This document shows, in pieces, positions 35,610-44,673 of a stretch of DNA of 64,000 nt. Every line of letters begins with the position of its first letter. Position 1 is the stretch's first letter. The DNA lies in assembly GCF_010548375.1 (NCBI RefSeq), contig NZ_JAAGLY010000010.1, positions 241,659 through 305,658 of the forward strand. Direction: 5' to 3'. The notes under the pieces were generated by a model. That model ran no database searches. It was not told the DNA's origin and saw only the letters and a list, made by a program, of their open reading frames with translations. This stretch comes from Streptomyces sp. SID13726 (GTDB lineage: Bacteria > Actinomycetota > Actinomycetes > Streptomycetales > Streptomycetaceae). The position numbers were made by a program, and so were the translations under genes.

Positions 35610-37343
35610 TCAGGCCGTGACCGTCTCGCTCGGGAGCGCCAGGTCCAGGTCGATCGGGCGGTTGTCGCCCGTGTGGGTGGCCGAGGAGGCCAGGGGGCCG
35701 TGGCCGGTGGCGCGGGCCGCGAGGACGTAGGCGCCCTCACGGGGTACGCCGAGGACGTAGGTGCCGTCGGTGTCGGAGAGCGTGGCCCCCGCCTGCCGGC
35801 CGCGCCGGTCGATCAGCGTGACCTTGGCGCGGGCGACCGGGGCTCCGGAGGCGTCGAGGACGCGCCCGCGGAAGCCCCGTAGGACCTCCTCGGCGTGGGC
35901 CAGGTTGGCCTCCTCCTCGCTGCTCGCGCGCAACTGCGGCGCACGGTTCGGCTTCGGCAGGAACAGGGCCATCAGGAGGCCGACGGCGACCGCGCCGGTC
36001 GCGATCAGGAAGGAGACGCGGAAGCCGTGCATGGTCGGGATCGCGACGCCGCCCACGTTGTTCGCCGTGTTCGCCAGCACCATGCCGATCACGGCGCTCG
36101 ACACGGACGTACCGATGGAACGCATCAGGGTGTTCAGGCCGTTCGCCGCGCCCGTCTCCGACGCCGGTACCGCGCCCACGATCAGGGCGGGCAGGGAGGA
36201 GTAGGCGAGGCCGATGCCCGCGCCGAGCACCACGGCGATCACGAGGCTCTGCCAGGCCGCGCTCATCAGGCCCAGGCCGGCGCCGTAGCCGATCCCGATG
36301 ATCAGCATGCCGAGGATGAGGGTGACCTTGGGGCCGTACTTCGCGGAGAGGCGGGCGTACACCGGTGCCGTGAACATCATCGTCAGGCCCAGCGGGGCGA
36401 CCAGGAGGCCCGCGGTGACCATCGACTGGCCGAGGCCGTAGCCGGTCGCCTTCGGGAGCTGGAGCAGCTGGGGAAGGACGAGCGAGACGACGTAGAACGA
36501 GACACCGACCATGATCGACGCCAGGTTGGTGAAGAGGACCGCGGGGCGGGCGGTGGTGCGCAGGTCGACCAGCGGGGCCTTCAGGCGCAGCTCCATGACG
36601 CCCCACAGGACGAGGACGACCGCGGAGGCCGCGAAGAGTCCGAGCGTGGTGCCGGAGGACCAGCCCCAGTCGCTGCCCTTGGTGATCGGCAGGAGGAAGA
36701 GGACGAGTCCGATGGAGAGGCCGATCGCGCCCAGGACGTCGAAGGTGCCCTCCGCGCGCGCGGGAGACTCCGGTACGACGAGGAGGGTGAGGACGATCGA
36801 GAGCGCGCCGAGGCCCGCGGCGCCGTAGAAGAGGGCGTGCCAGTCGGCGTGCTGGGCGATCAGGGCGGCGAGGGGGAGGGCGAGTCCGCCGCCGACGCCG
36901 ATCGAGGAGCTCATCAGGGCCATCGCCGAGCCGAGCTTCTCGCGGGGCAGCATGTCGCGCATCAGGCCGATGCCGAGCGGGATCGCGCCCATGGCGAAGC
37001 CCTGGAGGGTGCGGCCGGCGATCATCGTGAGGAGATCGCTGGTCAGGGCGCTGACGAGGGCGCCGACGACCATCACGGCGAGGCTGAGGATCAGCAGGCG
37101 GCGCTTGCCGTAGAGGTCGCCGAGGCGGCCCATGATCGGGGTGGCGACGGCGCCCGAGAGGAGGGTGGAGGTCAGGACCCAGGTGGCGTTGCTGGGCTCG
37201 GTGTCCAGCAGTTGCGGCAGGTCCTTGATGACCGGGACGAGCAGGGTCTGCATCACCGCGACCACGATGCCCGCGAAGGCGAGCACCGGGACGACAGCGC
37301 CGGACGCTCTCCGGGTGGGCTGGTCGGTCGGCGTGTGCGTCAT
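35610..37343 (-). CDS. MFS transporter (DHA2-like) with C-terminal carboxypeptidase-regulatory-like domain
   Basis: 577 residues, ATG start. The first ~480 residues are a 14-helix major facilitator: the loop motif MGRLGDLYGKRRLLI between helices 2 and 3, LQGFAMGAIPLGIGLMRDMLP, then GVGGGLALPLAALIAQ. After RGRVLDASGAPVARAKVTLI comes a ~85-residue beta-sandwich-like tail (GATLSDTDGTYVLGVPREGAYVLAARATGHGP), a CarboxypepD_reg/transthyretin-type module. It probably exports drugs or metabolites by proton antiport; the role of the tail, expected in the cytoplasm after an even number of helices, is unknown. Divergent from another MFS gene. Confidence 0.88.
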   Translation of the reverse strand: MTHTPTDQPTRRASGAVVPVLAFAGIVVAVMQTLLVPVIKDLPQLLDTEPSNATWVLTSTLLSGAVATPIMGRLGDLYGKRRLLILSLAVMVVGALVSALTSDLLTMIAGRTLQGFAMGAIPLGIGLMRDMLPREKLGSAMALMSSSIGVGGGLALPLAALIAQHADWHALFYGAAGLGALSIVLTLLVVPESPARAEGTFDVLGAIGLSIGLVLFLLPITKGSDWGWSSGTTLGLFAASAVVLVLWGVMELRLKAPLVDLRTTARPAVLFTNLASIMVGVSFYVVSLVLPQLLQLPKATGYGLGQSMVTAGLLVAPLGLTMMFTAPVYARLSAKYGPKVTLILGMLIIGIGYGAGLGLMSAAWQSLVIAVVLGAGIGLAYSSLPALIVGAVPASETGAANGLNTLMRSIGTSVSSAVIGMVLANTANNVGGVAIPTMHGFRVSFLIATGAVAVGLLMALFLPKPNRAPQLRASSEEEANLAHAEEVLRGFRGRVLDASGAPVARAKVTLIDRRGRQAGATLSDTDGTYVLGVPREGAYVLAARATGHGPLASSATHTGDNRPIDLDLALPSETVTA

Positions 37344-37517
37344 GTGAGGGAGGCCTCCGGGCCTGGAGATCGGGATGGGTGCTGCACCGGGATGTGCGCT
37401 GCGTGGACTCTGGTTACGTGTGTCCTGAACTACGTATGCATGGGCAACTATTCCGATGCTTCGGCGTACTAACGATTTCTTTATATTCTCTTGGGGAAGT
37501 CGGCCCGGGTTGAGACC
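37344..37517. promoter_or_regulatory. divergent promoter region of two MFS genes
   Basis: AT-richer than the flanks. ACGTATGCATGG near 37433 contains a palindromic ATGCAT core, and TTTCTTTATATTCTC (about 37478-37492) offers a plus-strand -10-like TATATT. A shared regulator site is likely here but none is recognisable. Confidence 0.45.
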
Positions 37518-38951
37518 ATGACAGCCATGCTCGAAGCCACCGGCGTCACCCACGGATCCCGTCGTACCGGCCTGCGTCCGCCCGCGTGGCTGGTGGTGGC
37601 GCTGGCGTGCGCGGGCCAGTTCCTGGTCGTGCTCGACGTGTCCGTCGTCAATGTGGCGCTGCCCTCCATACGCACCGACCTGGGCATGAGCCAGTCCGGC
37701 CTCCAGTGGGTCGTGAACGCCTACTCGATCGCCTTCGCCGGGTTCATGCTGCTCGGCGGCCGGGCCGGTGACCTCTACGGCCGCAAGCGGATGTTCCTGG
37801 TCGGCCTCGGCCTGTTCACGGCCGCCTCGCTGGCCGGCGGCCTGGCCCAGCAGGGCGGCGAACTGCTCGCCGCGCGGGCCGCGCAAGGGCTCGGCGCCGC
37901 CGTACTGGCCCCCTCGACGCTCACCATCGTGACCTCCGCCGTCCCGGAGGGCCCCGCGCGGGCCCGGGCCATCGCCACCTGGACCGCCGTGGGCGCGGGC
38001 GGCGGCGCGGCCGGCGGCTTCTTCGGCGGCCTCCTCGTCGACACCCTGTCCTGGCGCTGGGTCCTGCTCATCAACGTGCCGGTCGGCGCGGTCGTCCTGC
38101 TCGGCTCGCTCCTCTGGCTGACCGAGAGCCGCAACGGCGACGGACGGCGCCTGGACCTGCCCGGCGCCCTGCTGGTCACCGGGGGCCTCGCGGTATTGGC
38201 GTACGGCATCTCGCAGACCGAGGCCGAGGGGTGGACGGCGGCTGCCACCCTGGTCCCGCTGGCCGTCGGGCTCGCGCTCGTCGGCGGCTTCCTGCTCGTC
38301 GAGTCCCGTACGGCCGCCCCGCTGATGCCGCTCGGACTGCTGAAGGTGCGGGCCGTGGCGTCGGCGAACGCGGCGATGTTCCTCAGCGGCTCCGCCCTGT
38401 TCTGCACCTGGTACTTCATCACGCTCTACGCCCAGAACGTCCTCGGGTACTCCCCGCTGGACGCCGGACTCGCCATGCTGCCCAGCTCGCTCGCGATCGT
38501 GCTCGGCTCCAAGCTCGCGCCCCGCCTCATGCACCGGCTCGGGGCCCGCCGGGTGGCGGTCCTGGGGACACTCGTCGCGCTCACCGGGTACGGCTGGCAG
38601 TCGACGATGAGCGCGGACGGCGGCTACGTCACCTCGATCATGGGTCCCGGGATCCTGATGATGCTGGGCGCGGGCCTCGCCTCGACCCCGCTCGCCTCGC
38701 TGGCCACCTCCGGGGCGGCGCCGGGGGAGGCCGGGCTGGTGTCCGGGCTCGTCAACACCTCCCGCACGATGGGCGGCTCACTGGGGCTCGCGGTGCTGTC
38801 GACGCTGGCCGCGGCCCGGACGGGGGGCGGAGGGTCGGCGGCGGCGCTGACGGAGGGGTACGCGCTGGCGTTCCGGGTGGGGACCGGGGTGCTGGTGGCC
38901 GGGGTGCTGCTCATGCTGGTGTGGCTGCCACGGAGAATTTCGGTGATGTGA
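37518..38951 (+). CDS. MFS drug/metabolite efflux transporter (DHA2/EmrB-QacA type)
   Basis: 477 residues, ATG start; a second ATG three codons on is possible. Motif D1 (QFLVVLDVSVVNVALPSIRTDLG), loop motif GGRAGDLYGRKRMFLVGL and antiporter motif C (GAGGGAAGGFFGGLLVD, LSWRWVLLINVPVG) place it in the 14-TMS DHA2 drug:H+ antiporters. The cytoplasmic membrane is its site. Substrate unknown. It is divergent from the MFS-plus-regulatory-domain gene. Confidence 0.92.
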   Translation: MTAMLEATGVTHGSRRTGLRPPAWLVVALACAGQFLVVLDVSVVNVALPSIRTDLGMSQSGLQWVVNAYSIAFAGFMLLGGRAGDLYGRKRMFLVGLGLFTAASLAGGLAQQGGELLAARAAQGLGAAVLAPSTLTIVTSAVPEGPARARAIATWTAVGAGGGAAGGFFGGLLVDTLSWRWVLLINVPVGAVVLLGSLLWLTESRNGDGRRLDLPGALLVTGGLAVLAYGISQTEAEGWTAAATLVPLAVGLALVGGFLLVESRTAAPLMPLGLLKVRAVASANAAMFLSGSALFCTWYFITLYAQNVLGYSPLDAGLAMLPSSLAIVLGSKLAPRLMHRLGARRVAVLGTLVALTGYGWQSTMSADGGYVTSIMGPGILMMLGAGLASTPLASLATSGAAPGEAGLVSGLVNTSRTMGGSLGLAVLSTLAAARTGGGGSAAALTEGYALAFRVGTGVLVAGVLLMLVWLPRRISVM

Positions 38952-39002
38952 GGCAACGGTCCGGGCCGCTCATGGACTCCTTTAGACATCTAGGAGGTGC
39001 CC

Positions 39003-39542
39003 ATGGGGGATCGGAAACAGGCTCGGGACGAGGAGTTCCAGAGCTTTGTCATCGGCCGCTGGCCGCGGCTGATGCGGACGGCATTTCTCCTCACGGGGGA
39101 GCAGCACGCCGCGGAGGACCTCGTCCAGTCGACGCTCGAACAGGCCTATGTGGCCTGGCGCAGGGTCGGCTCGGCGGACGATCCGGAGGCGTACGTACGG
39201 CGCGTGATGATCAACGCACACGCGCGCAAGCACCGCAGGCGGCTCAGGGAGTTCCTGGCGCCCAAGGACGACTCGGGACTGGCGCGCGAGATCGCCGACA
39301 CCGGTGACCGCATCAGCCAGGCCGAGGACCGCAGCGCTCTGCTCGGAGCGCTGGCCCAACTGCCGCCCCGGCAGCGGGAGGCGGTGGTCCTGCGGTACTG
39401 GGAGGACCTCACCGAGACCCAGACGGCCGAGGCGATGGGCTGCTCGGTCGGCTCGGTGAAGAGCAACGCGGCCAAGGGGATCGCGAAACTTCGCGCCATA
39501 CCCGGACTGGCCGACATGGTGACGCAGGGAGGGCGGAAGTGA
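39003..39542 (+). CDS. SigE-family ECF RNA polymerase sigma factor
   Basis: 179 residues, ATG with AGGAGG five bases upstream. Region 2 (FVIGRWPRLMRTAFLLTGEQHAAEDLVQSTLEQAYVAWRRV) and region 4 (LGALAQLPPRQREAVVLRYWEDLTETQTAEAMGCSVGSVKSNAAKGIAKLR) are complete. It belongs to the large SigE-like actinobacterial group. Coupled to the next gene by overlap at its stop codon, which encodes a likely membrane partner. Stimulus unknown. Confidence 0.93.
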   Translation: MGDRKQARDEEFQSFVIGRWPRLMRTAFLLTGEQHAAEDLVQSTLEQAYVAWRRVGSADDPEAYVRRVMINAHARKHRRRLREFLAPKDDSGLAREIADTGDRISQAEDRSALLGALAQLPPRQREAVVLRYWEDLTETQTAEAMGCSVGSVKSNAAKGIAKLRAIPGLADMVTQGGRK

Positions 39543-40354
39543 TGAGCGCGGACCGGGAGAACCACGACATGAGCAACGGCGACATCGCCCTCCTGCTGGC
39601 CGACGCCGCCGACGAGGTTGAGATCGGTATAGCCCCCTACGAGTCGGTGATCCGCGGCGGCCGCAGGCGCCGGGCCCGTCGCTGGGCCGTCGCGGCGGCC
39701 ACGGCACTGGTGCTCGCGGGCTCCTCGGCGACCCTCGCGGTGGCGGGGCTGCCGGGCGGGGACGGGGGACGGGTGGCACCCGCGGCCACCCAGCCGGGTA
39801 CGCCCCTGCCGGACGGCTTCGAGACCAGGCCGCACCGCACCACGCTGGCGTCCGGCACCGACGACGGCAAGCGGTGGCGGGTCGTCATCGACGTCTGGGA
39901 CGCACCTCGCGACCGGAAGGAGGCCGATTCCCAGCGCGCCGCGATGGCCGAGCGCGGCGAGTCCCCGGAGATCGGCAAGGCCTCCGAACTGGTCGGCAAG
40001 ATCAGCTACTTCGTGTACCGCGGCTACGGCGACGAGACGACGAAGGTCATGGAGAACACCGTCCCGAAGTCGGACACCATGACCGGCACCGACCTCATCT
40101 CCGGCTCCCTGCCCCTCCGGCCCGACGCCAAGGCGGACGTACGTCTCGTCATCGGGTACGTCGCCAGGACCGCCGAGCGCGTCAACTGCACCTGGACGAA
40201 CGAGACGGCGACGGTGGTGGAGCGGGCCCCCGCGGGCACGGAGACGGCCTCGGACGACCCGGTGATCCGCACGCCGGACGGCTCGCCCTACGACTGGTTC
40301 GTGTGCGTGGCGCCGAAGGGAGCGGAGTACAAGTCGGCGGAGGTGATCAAGTAG
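39542..40354 (+). CDS. membrane-anchored partner of the SigE-family sigma factor
   Basis: 270 residues from ATG (GTG at 39539 is an alternative). A short cytoplasmic part (ALLLADAADEVEIGIAPYESVIRGGRRRRARRW) is followed by one helix (AVAAATALVLAGSSATLAVAG) and a ~200-residue external domain. This arrangement follows most SigE-family sigma genes and suggests a regulatory partner, although no zinc-binding anti-sigma motif is visible. The external domain (WRVVIDVWDAPRDRKEADSQ, then VNCTWTNETATVVE) is unrecognised. Confidence 0.75.
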   Translation: MSADRENHDMSNGDIALLLADAADEVEIGIAPYESVIRGGRRRRARRWAVAAATALVLAGSSATLAVAGLPGGDGGRVAPAATQPGTPLPDGFETRPHRTTLASGTDDGKRWRVVIDVWDAPRDRKEADSQRAAMAERGESPEIGKASELVGKISYFVYRGYGDETTKVMENTVPKSDTMTGTDLISGSLPLRPDAKADVRLVIGYVARTAERVNCTWTNETATVVERAPAGTETASDDPVIRTPDGSPYDWFVCVAPKGAEYKSAEVIK

Positions 40355-40416
40355 GGGCGATCAGGCAGGCGGGGCTGAGGGCGATCAGGGCAGGGCCGAG
40401 GGTGATCGCGGCAGGC
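40352..40416. repeat. imperfect ~22-bp repeats around GCGATCAGG
   Basis: Three loosely related units (GGGGCGATCAGGCAGGC, GAGGGCGATCAGGGCAGG, GAGGGTGATCGCGGCAGG) fill the gap between the sigma-partner gene and the response-regulator gene. Confidence 0.4.
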
Positions 40417-40418
40417 GC

Positions 40419-41060
40419 TCACAGCCAGCCCTGCTGCCGGGCCTGGCGGACGGCCTCCATGCGGTTGCGGGTGCCGGTCTTGCCGATGGCGGAGGAGAGG
40501 TAGTTGCGGACGGTGGACTCCGAGAGGTGCAGCTTGGCGGCGATGTCGGCGACCGTCGCGCCGTCCGTGGACGCCTTGAGGACGTCGCACTCCCGGGCGG
40601 TGAGGGGGTTCGGGCCGGCGCTGAGGGCGGCCGCGGCGAGCGCGGGGTCGACCACCGTCTCACCGGTCAGCACCCGGCGGATCGAGGCGGCCAGCTCCTC
40701 CACGGGGCCGTCCTTCACGAGGAAGCCGGCGGCCCCCGCCTCCATCGCCCGGCGCAGATAGCCGGGCCTGCCGAAGGTCGTCAGGATCAGCACCCGGCAG
40801 TCCGGCGCCTCGTCCCGCAGCTCGGCGGCGGCGTCCAGACCGCTCTTCCCGGGCAACTCGATGTCGAGCAGCGCCACGTCCGGCCGGTGCGTGAGAGCGG
40901 CGTCCACGATCGCGTCCCCGGCGGCCACCTGAGCCACCACCTGGATGTCCGGCTCCATACCGAGCAACAGGGCGAGCGCGCCCCGCATCATGCCCTGGTC
41001 CTCGGCGAGCAGCACACGGATGGATCTGGAGGGGCGGTGATCCCGGGGCATCTCGTTCAC
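40419..41060 (-). CDS. NarL/FixJ-family response regulator
   Basis: 213 residues from GTG; an ATG nine bases on (41051) is equally possible. Receiver domain with the acidic pair ED, phospho-acceptor Asp in DVALLDIELPGKSG, Thr in ILTTFG and Lys in FLVKDGP. The output domain is LuxR-type (NPLTARECDVLKASTDGATVADIAAKLHLSESTVRNYLSSAIGKTGTRNRMEAVRQARQQGWL). Pairs with the upstream histidine kinase and likely regulates the ABC transporter of the same operon. Confidence 0.92.
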   Translation of the reverse strand: MNEMPRDHRPSRSIRVLLAEDQGMMRGALALLLGMEPDIQVVAQVAAGDAIVDAALTHRPDVALLDIELPGKSGLDAAAELRDEAPDCRVLILTTFGRPGYLRRAMEAGAAGFLVKDGPVEELAASIRRVLTGETVVDPALAAAALSAGPNPLTARECDVLKASTDGATVADIAAKLHLSESTVRNYLSSAIGKTGTRNRMEAVRQARQQGWL

Positions 41061-41227
41061 GGGCCAAGAGTAGGGGGCCGGGGGGTGCGGGGCGGTGTGG
41101 CGCGGTGTGCTTGGAGCGCGTGGTCCTTGAGAACTGAAGAGTGGGGGAGTGCGGGTGTGCGGAAGTGCTGGTGGTGAGACTCAGTGACGGAGTGGGCAGG
41201 GCCGTCGAGTCGGTGGTCCTTCCCGGG

Positions 41228-42745
41228 TCACCCCGCCGCGTCACCGGCCCGGACGCCTCGACCGGCTCCCACCGACTCCTCGCCCCTCGCCGGCTCCACC
41301 GACTCGACCGGCAGCTCGGCCCGCACCACGAACCCGCCCCGTGGACCCGGCCCGGCCTCCAACCGCCCGCCCGCCGCGGCCAGCCGCTCGGCGAGACCTT
41401 TGAGACCGGTGCCGCCGATTACGGGGGACGGGGGGTCGGTGCTGTCGTACTCGTTGGTGACCGTTTGGGCGGTGGGTGTGGTGGGTGGGGGGGGTGCGGT
41501 GGGTGCGGTGGACCCGGTGGACTCGTAGGACCTGGTGACCGCGGCCGGCCCCGCATCAGTCCCCTCCGCCGCCTGAGTGACGGCAGCTGTCCCCAAGAGC
41601 TGCCCCGAACCCACCACCGGCTCCGAACCCACCACCGGCTCCGCCCCCACCCCCCGCCCGTTGTCCCAAACCCGCAACCGCACCCGTTCCGCCGACCCCG
41701 CCACCGAGATCTCGCACCGCCCCGCCCCGCTGTGCCGCACGGTGTTCGTCACCGCCTCGCGGACCACCCAGCCGAGCAGGGTCTCCGTCTGGGCGGCGAG
41801 GGGTGGGCCGGAGCGGTGGACGGTGGGTTCGATGCCGGCGGCGCGGAGGGCCGAGGTGGCTCGGTCGAGGTCGGTGGTGAGGCTGCCCTCGCGGTAGCCC
41901 GTCACCGCCTCGCGGATCTCCGTGAGGGCCTGGCGGCCGACGGACTCGATGTCGGTGACCTGGAGGAGCGCCGCGTCCAGGTCGCGCGGGGCCAGCCGGC
42001 GGGCCGCCTCGGACTTGACCACGATCACCGAGAGCGTGTGGCCCAGCAGATCGTGCAGGTCGCGGGAGAAGCGGAGCCGCTCCTCCTCCACCGCACGCCG
42101 GGCCAGTTCCTCACGGGCCTCCCGCAGCTGCCGTACCGCCTCGGTGAGGGACATGATCGCGGCCGTCACCATCGTGGAGATCCATGTGGCGTACGCGGTG
42201 TCGAGGCCGCCCCAGCCGTCGCGGAACACGGAGGCTGCCCCGGCGACCACGGTCACCACCATGCCGACCCAGCGCAGATGCGGCAGCCGCACCACCGCAC
42301 CGGTCGCGAGCCCGAACAGCGGGAAGAACAGCAGCCAGTTGCCGCCGTATCCCAGGGCCAGAGCGCAGGTCACCAGCCCCAGCACGACCAGCGCCACCCG
42401 GGTGGAGAGCGCATCCCGGGTCTTCTGGTGGAAGGCGCGGAAGGCCACGTAGATGTAGAGCGAGTTGAAGGTGAGCAGCCCGAGGCCGCCGATCCAGGCG
42501 TTCGGGGTCTCGCCATGGAAGAGGTTGGAGAAGGCGCCCATCCCCAGCAGCAGCCACGGCAGCAGGCCGAAGCCGTTGCCGCCGACGACCGCGTTCGCGG
42601 GGATCTCCCCGGCCTTCTGCGCGGCCTTGTACTCGGCGTTGAGGCGCTTCTTGTTGGCCTTGTAGTACCGCTGGTGCTCCCGCGCCGCGCGGACCGCCTC
42701 GCGGGTCTCGTCCACGCGGCACGAGAGCTTGCGCGACCAGGACAT
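41228..42745 (-). CDS. DesK-like sensor histidine kinase with low-complexity insert
   Basis: 505 residues, ATG start. A soluble N-terminus and five or six membrane helices (about 60-190) precede the HisKA_3 dimerisation helix RLRFSRDLHDLLGHTLSVIVVKSEAARRLA, with the phospho-His in DLHDLLGH. The ATPase domain has the N box EAVTNTVRHSGA and G1 VWDNGRGVG; then ~70 residues of Ser/Thr/Pro/Gly-rich repeats interrupt it before the G2 box GGTGLKGLAERLAAAGG. Such an insert in the ATP lid is unusual. Operon: ABC ATPase, permease, kinase, regulator. Confidence 0.9.
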   Translation of the reverse strand: MSWSRKLSCRVDETREAVRAAREHQRYYKANKKRLNAEYKAAQKAGEIPANAVVGGNGFGLLPWLLLGMGAFSNLFHGETPNAWIGGLGLLTFNSLYIYVAFRAFHQKTRDALSTRVALVVLGLVTCALALGYGGNWLLFFPLFGLATGAVVRLPHLRWVGMVVTVVAGAASVFRDGWGGLDTAYATWISTMVTAAIMSLTEAVRQLREAREELARRAVEEERLRFSRDLHDLLGHTLSVIVVKSEAARRLAPRDLDAALLQVTDIESVGRQALTEIREAVTGYREGSLTTDLDRATSALRAAGIEPTVHRSGPPLAAQTETLLGWVVREAVTNTVRHSGAGRCEISVAGSAERVRLRVWDNGRGVGAEPVVGSEPVVGSGQLLGTAAVTQAAEGTDAGPAAVTRSYESTGSTAPTAPPPPTTPTAQTVTNEYDSTDPPSPVIGGTGLKGLAERLAAAGGRLEAGPGPRGGFVVRAELPVESVEPARGEESVGAGRGVRAGDAAG

Positions 42746-42758
42746 GACGTTCCTCCGC

Positions 42759-43478
42759 TCAGAGGTTCCCGGCGTGGCGCCGGTACGACAGAACAGCGTA
42801 CGAACCGAACAGCAGCAGCCACACACCAAGGACCAGGACCGCGCCGGCGGTGGGCGCGTGGCCGGTCGCGACCGAGCCGCCGAGCTGGGCGAAGCGGTTG
42901 GTGGGGGTGTACGCGGAGAGCGTGCGCAGCCAGTCGGGGAAGAGGGTGACGGGGAACCACAGGCCGCCGAGGACCGCGAGGCCCAGGTTGCAGATCATGT
43001 TCGCCACGCCGGTGGTCTGCCCGGTCAGCCGGTAGCCGTTGCCGAGGCCCAGCAGGGTGAACGGCACCGAGCCCAGCCACAGCAGCACCGCGAGCGCCGC
43101 CCACTGCCACACGGCGAGCCGGACGCCGTTGACCAGCCCGCCCGCCGCGAGCACCGCCACGATCGCCGGAAGGACGGTCACCGAACCGGTCAGGGCCCGG
43201 CCGAGCACCACCTGGCGCGGCGGCATCGGCGTCACCCGCAGCTGCCGCAGCCAGCCGATCGCCCGGTCCTCGGCGACCCCGCCGCCGGTGTTGAGGGCCG
43301 AGCCGACGGCACCGTAGGCGGCCATGCCGACCATCGCGCCGGTCTTCCAGCCGGACTCGTCGCCGCCGAGGTTGGTGAAGAGGAGGTACATCATCACGGG
43401 CATCGCGATCCCGCCGATCACGAACCCGGTGTCCCGCAGGGTCCGGCGGATCTCCAGCCGTATGTAGTCGAGCATCAC
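42759..43478 (-). CDS. ABC-2 type transporter permease
   Basis: 239 residues, six hydrophobic helices. GTG start overlaps the ATPase stop (GTGA); the next codon is ATG. ABC-2 features: an N-terminal cytoplasmic helix (MLDYIRLEIRRTLRDTGFVIGGIAMPVMMYLLF), RAIGWLRQLRVTPMPPRQVVLGRAL, and GLWFPVTLFPDWLRTLSAYTPTNRFAQLGG. With the adjacent ATPase it probably exports a drug or lipid. Regulated likely by the downstream two-component system. Confidence 0.9.
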   Translation of the reverse strand: MMLDYIRLEIRRTLRDTGFVIGGIAMPVMMYLLFTNLGGDESGWKTGAMVGMAAYGAVGSALNTGGGVAEDRAIGWLRQLRVTPMPPRQVVLGRALTGSVTVLPAIVAVLAAGGLVNGVRLAVWQWAALAVLLWLGSVPFTLLGLGNGYRLTGQTTGVANMICNLGLAVLGGLWFPVTLFPDWLRTLSAYTPTNRFAQLGGSVATGHAPTAGAVLVLGVWLLLFGSYAVLSYRRHAGNL

Positions 43479-44380
43479 ACCGCCTCCGCGACCCGTGAGG
43501 TCAGCGCCAGGAACGCGTCGTCCAGGGAGGCCGGAGCGACCTCCAGGCCGCGGATCGCCCCCAGTCCGGCCAGGGCGACCACGGTGGCGTCGGAGTCGTC
43601 GGTGCGCAGCCGGGCCCGCCCGCCCCGCACCTCCATCGACCGCACCCCCGGCAGCAGCGCCAGGCCGTCGGCGTCCCGCCCGGCCAGGTCGACGACGACC
43701 AGGTTCCCGCCGGCCGACCGCCTGAGCTGCTCACCCGTGCCGTCCGCGATGATCCGGCCCCGGTCCACGACGAGGATGCGGTCGGCGAAGGCGTCGGCCT
43801 CCTCCAGGTGGTGGGTGGAGAACAGCACGGTGTGGCCGCGCAGCGCGTAGCCCCGCATGGAGGCCCAGAAGGCGTGCCGTGCCTCCACGTCCAGGGCGGC
43901 GGTGGGCTCGTCCAGGACGATCAGCGAGGGGTTCCCGGCGAGCGCGACGGCGAACCGCACGCGCTGGGTCTGGCCGCCGGAGAGCCGGTCCACGCGGCGG
44001 TCGGCCAGTTCGGTGATGCCGGCCAGCTCCAGGGCCTCGGCGACGGGCAGCGGCGCGGGGTAGCGGCCGGCCACGAAGGCGACCAGTTCGCGCACGGTGA
44101 CCCGCGGGACCGCCCGGGCCTCCTGGAGCATCGCGCCCACCCGGCCGGTCCGCACCGCCTCGGAGGGGGCCGCGCCGAAGAGCCGCACCGTGCCCGTGTC
44201 GGGCTCGTTCAGGCCGAGCAGCAGGGAGATCGTCGTCGACTTGCCGGCGCCGTTGCGGCCGAGCAGGGCGACGGTCTCGCCGGGGGCGATCTCCAGGTCG
44301 ATGCCGTCCACGGCGCGTACGGCGCCGAAGGTCTTGACCGCGCCGCGGAAGGCCACGGCCGCTTCCGTCCCCTGGCTCAT
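43475..44380 (-). CDS. ABC transporter ATPase
   Basis: 301 residues from the ATG at MSQGTEAAV, chosen because GGAGG stands eight bases upstream. Walker A GRNGAGKST, signature LSGGQTQRVRFAVAL, Walker B LIVLDEPTAALDVEAR and His-switch TVLFSTHHLEEAD. DrrA/CcmA-like. An alternative start at 44524 would add 48 residues made only of DIGHDTG/DFGHGTE heptads; that region has no clear ribosome-binding site. Heads the ABC-two-component operon. Confidence 0.92.
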   Translation of the reverse strand: MSQGTEAAVAFRGAVKTFGAVRAVDGIDLEIAPGETVALLGRNGAGKSTTISLLLGLNEPDTGTVRLFGAAPSEAVRTGRVGAMLQEARAVPRVTVRELVAFVAGRYPAPLPVAEALELAGITELADRRVDRLSGGQTQRVRFAVALAGNPSLIVLDEPTAALDVEARHAFWASMRGYALRGHTVLFSTHHLEEADAFADRILVVDRGRIIADGTGEQLRRSAGGNLVVVDLAGRDADGLALLPGVRSMEVRGGRARLRTDDSDATVVALAGLGAIRGLEVAPASLDDAFLALTSRVAEAV

Positions 44381-44524
44381 GCCGATGTCCTCCGTGTCGT
44401 GACCGAAGTCCCTCGTGTCGTGGCCGATGTCCCCCGTGCCGTGACCGAAGTCCTCTGTGCCGTGGCCGATGTCCCCCGTGTCATGACCGAAGCCCCCTGT
44501 GTCGTGACCGATGTCCCGTGTCAT
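44381..44524. repeat. 21-bp tandem repeat, 7 units, upstream of or in the 5' end of the ABC ATPase gene
   Basis: Units such as GCCGATGTCCCCCGTGTCGTG and ACCGAAGTCCTCTGTGCCGT plus G alternate. Read on the minus strand in frame with the ATPase they encode alternating DIGH-T-/DFGH-T- heptads with no stop. The array ends exactly at an ATG on one side and at the preferred start on the other. Confidence 0.9.
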
Positions 44525-44673
44525 ACCGACGACGCTACGAACCCGCCCCGCCCGCCCGGCAGATGCGCTTGTACGCAATCCGGCAGGACAAATGTCACGG
44601 GTGCCGGAACCGGGAGGGACCGGCCACCGGACACCGTCACCTGACACCGCCACCTGACACCCCGTCAGGAGCC

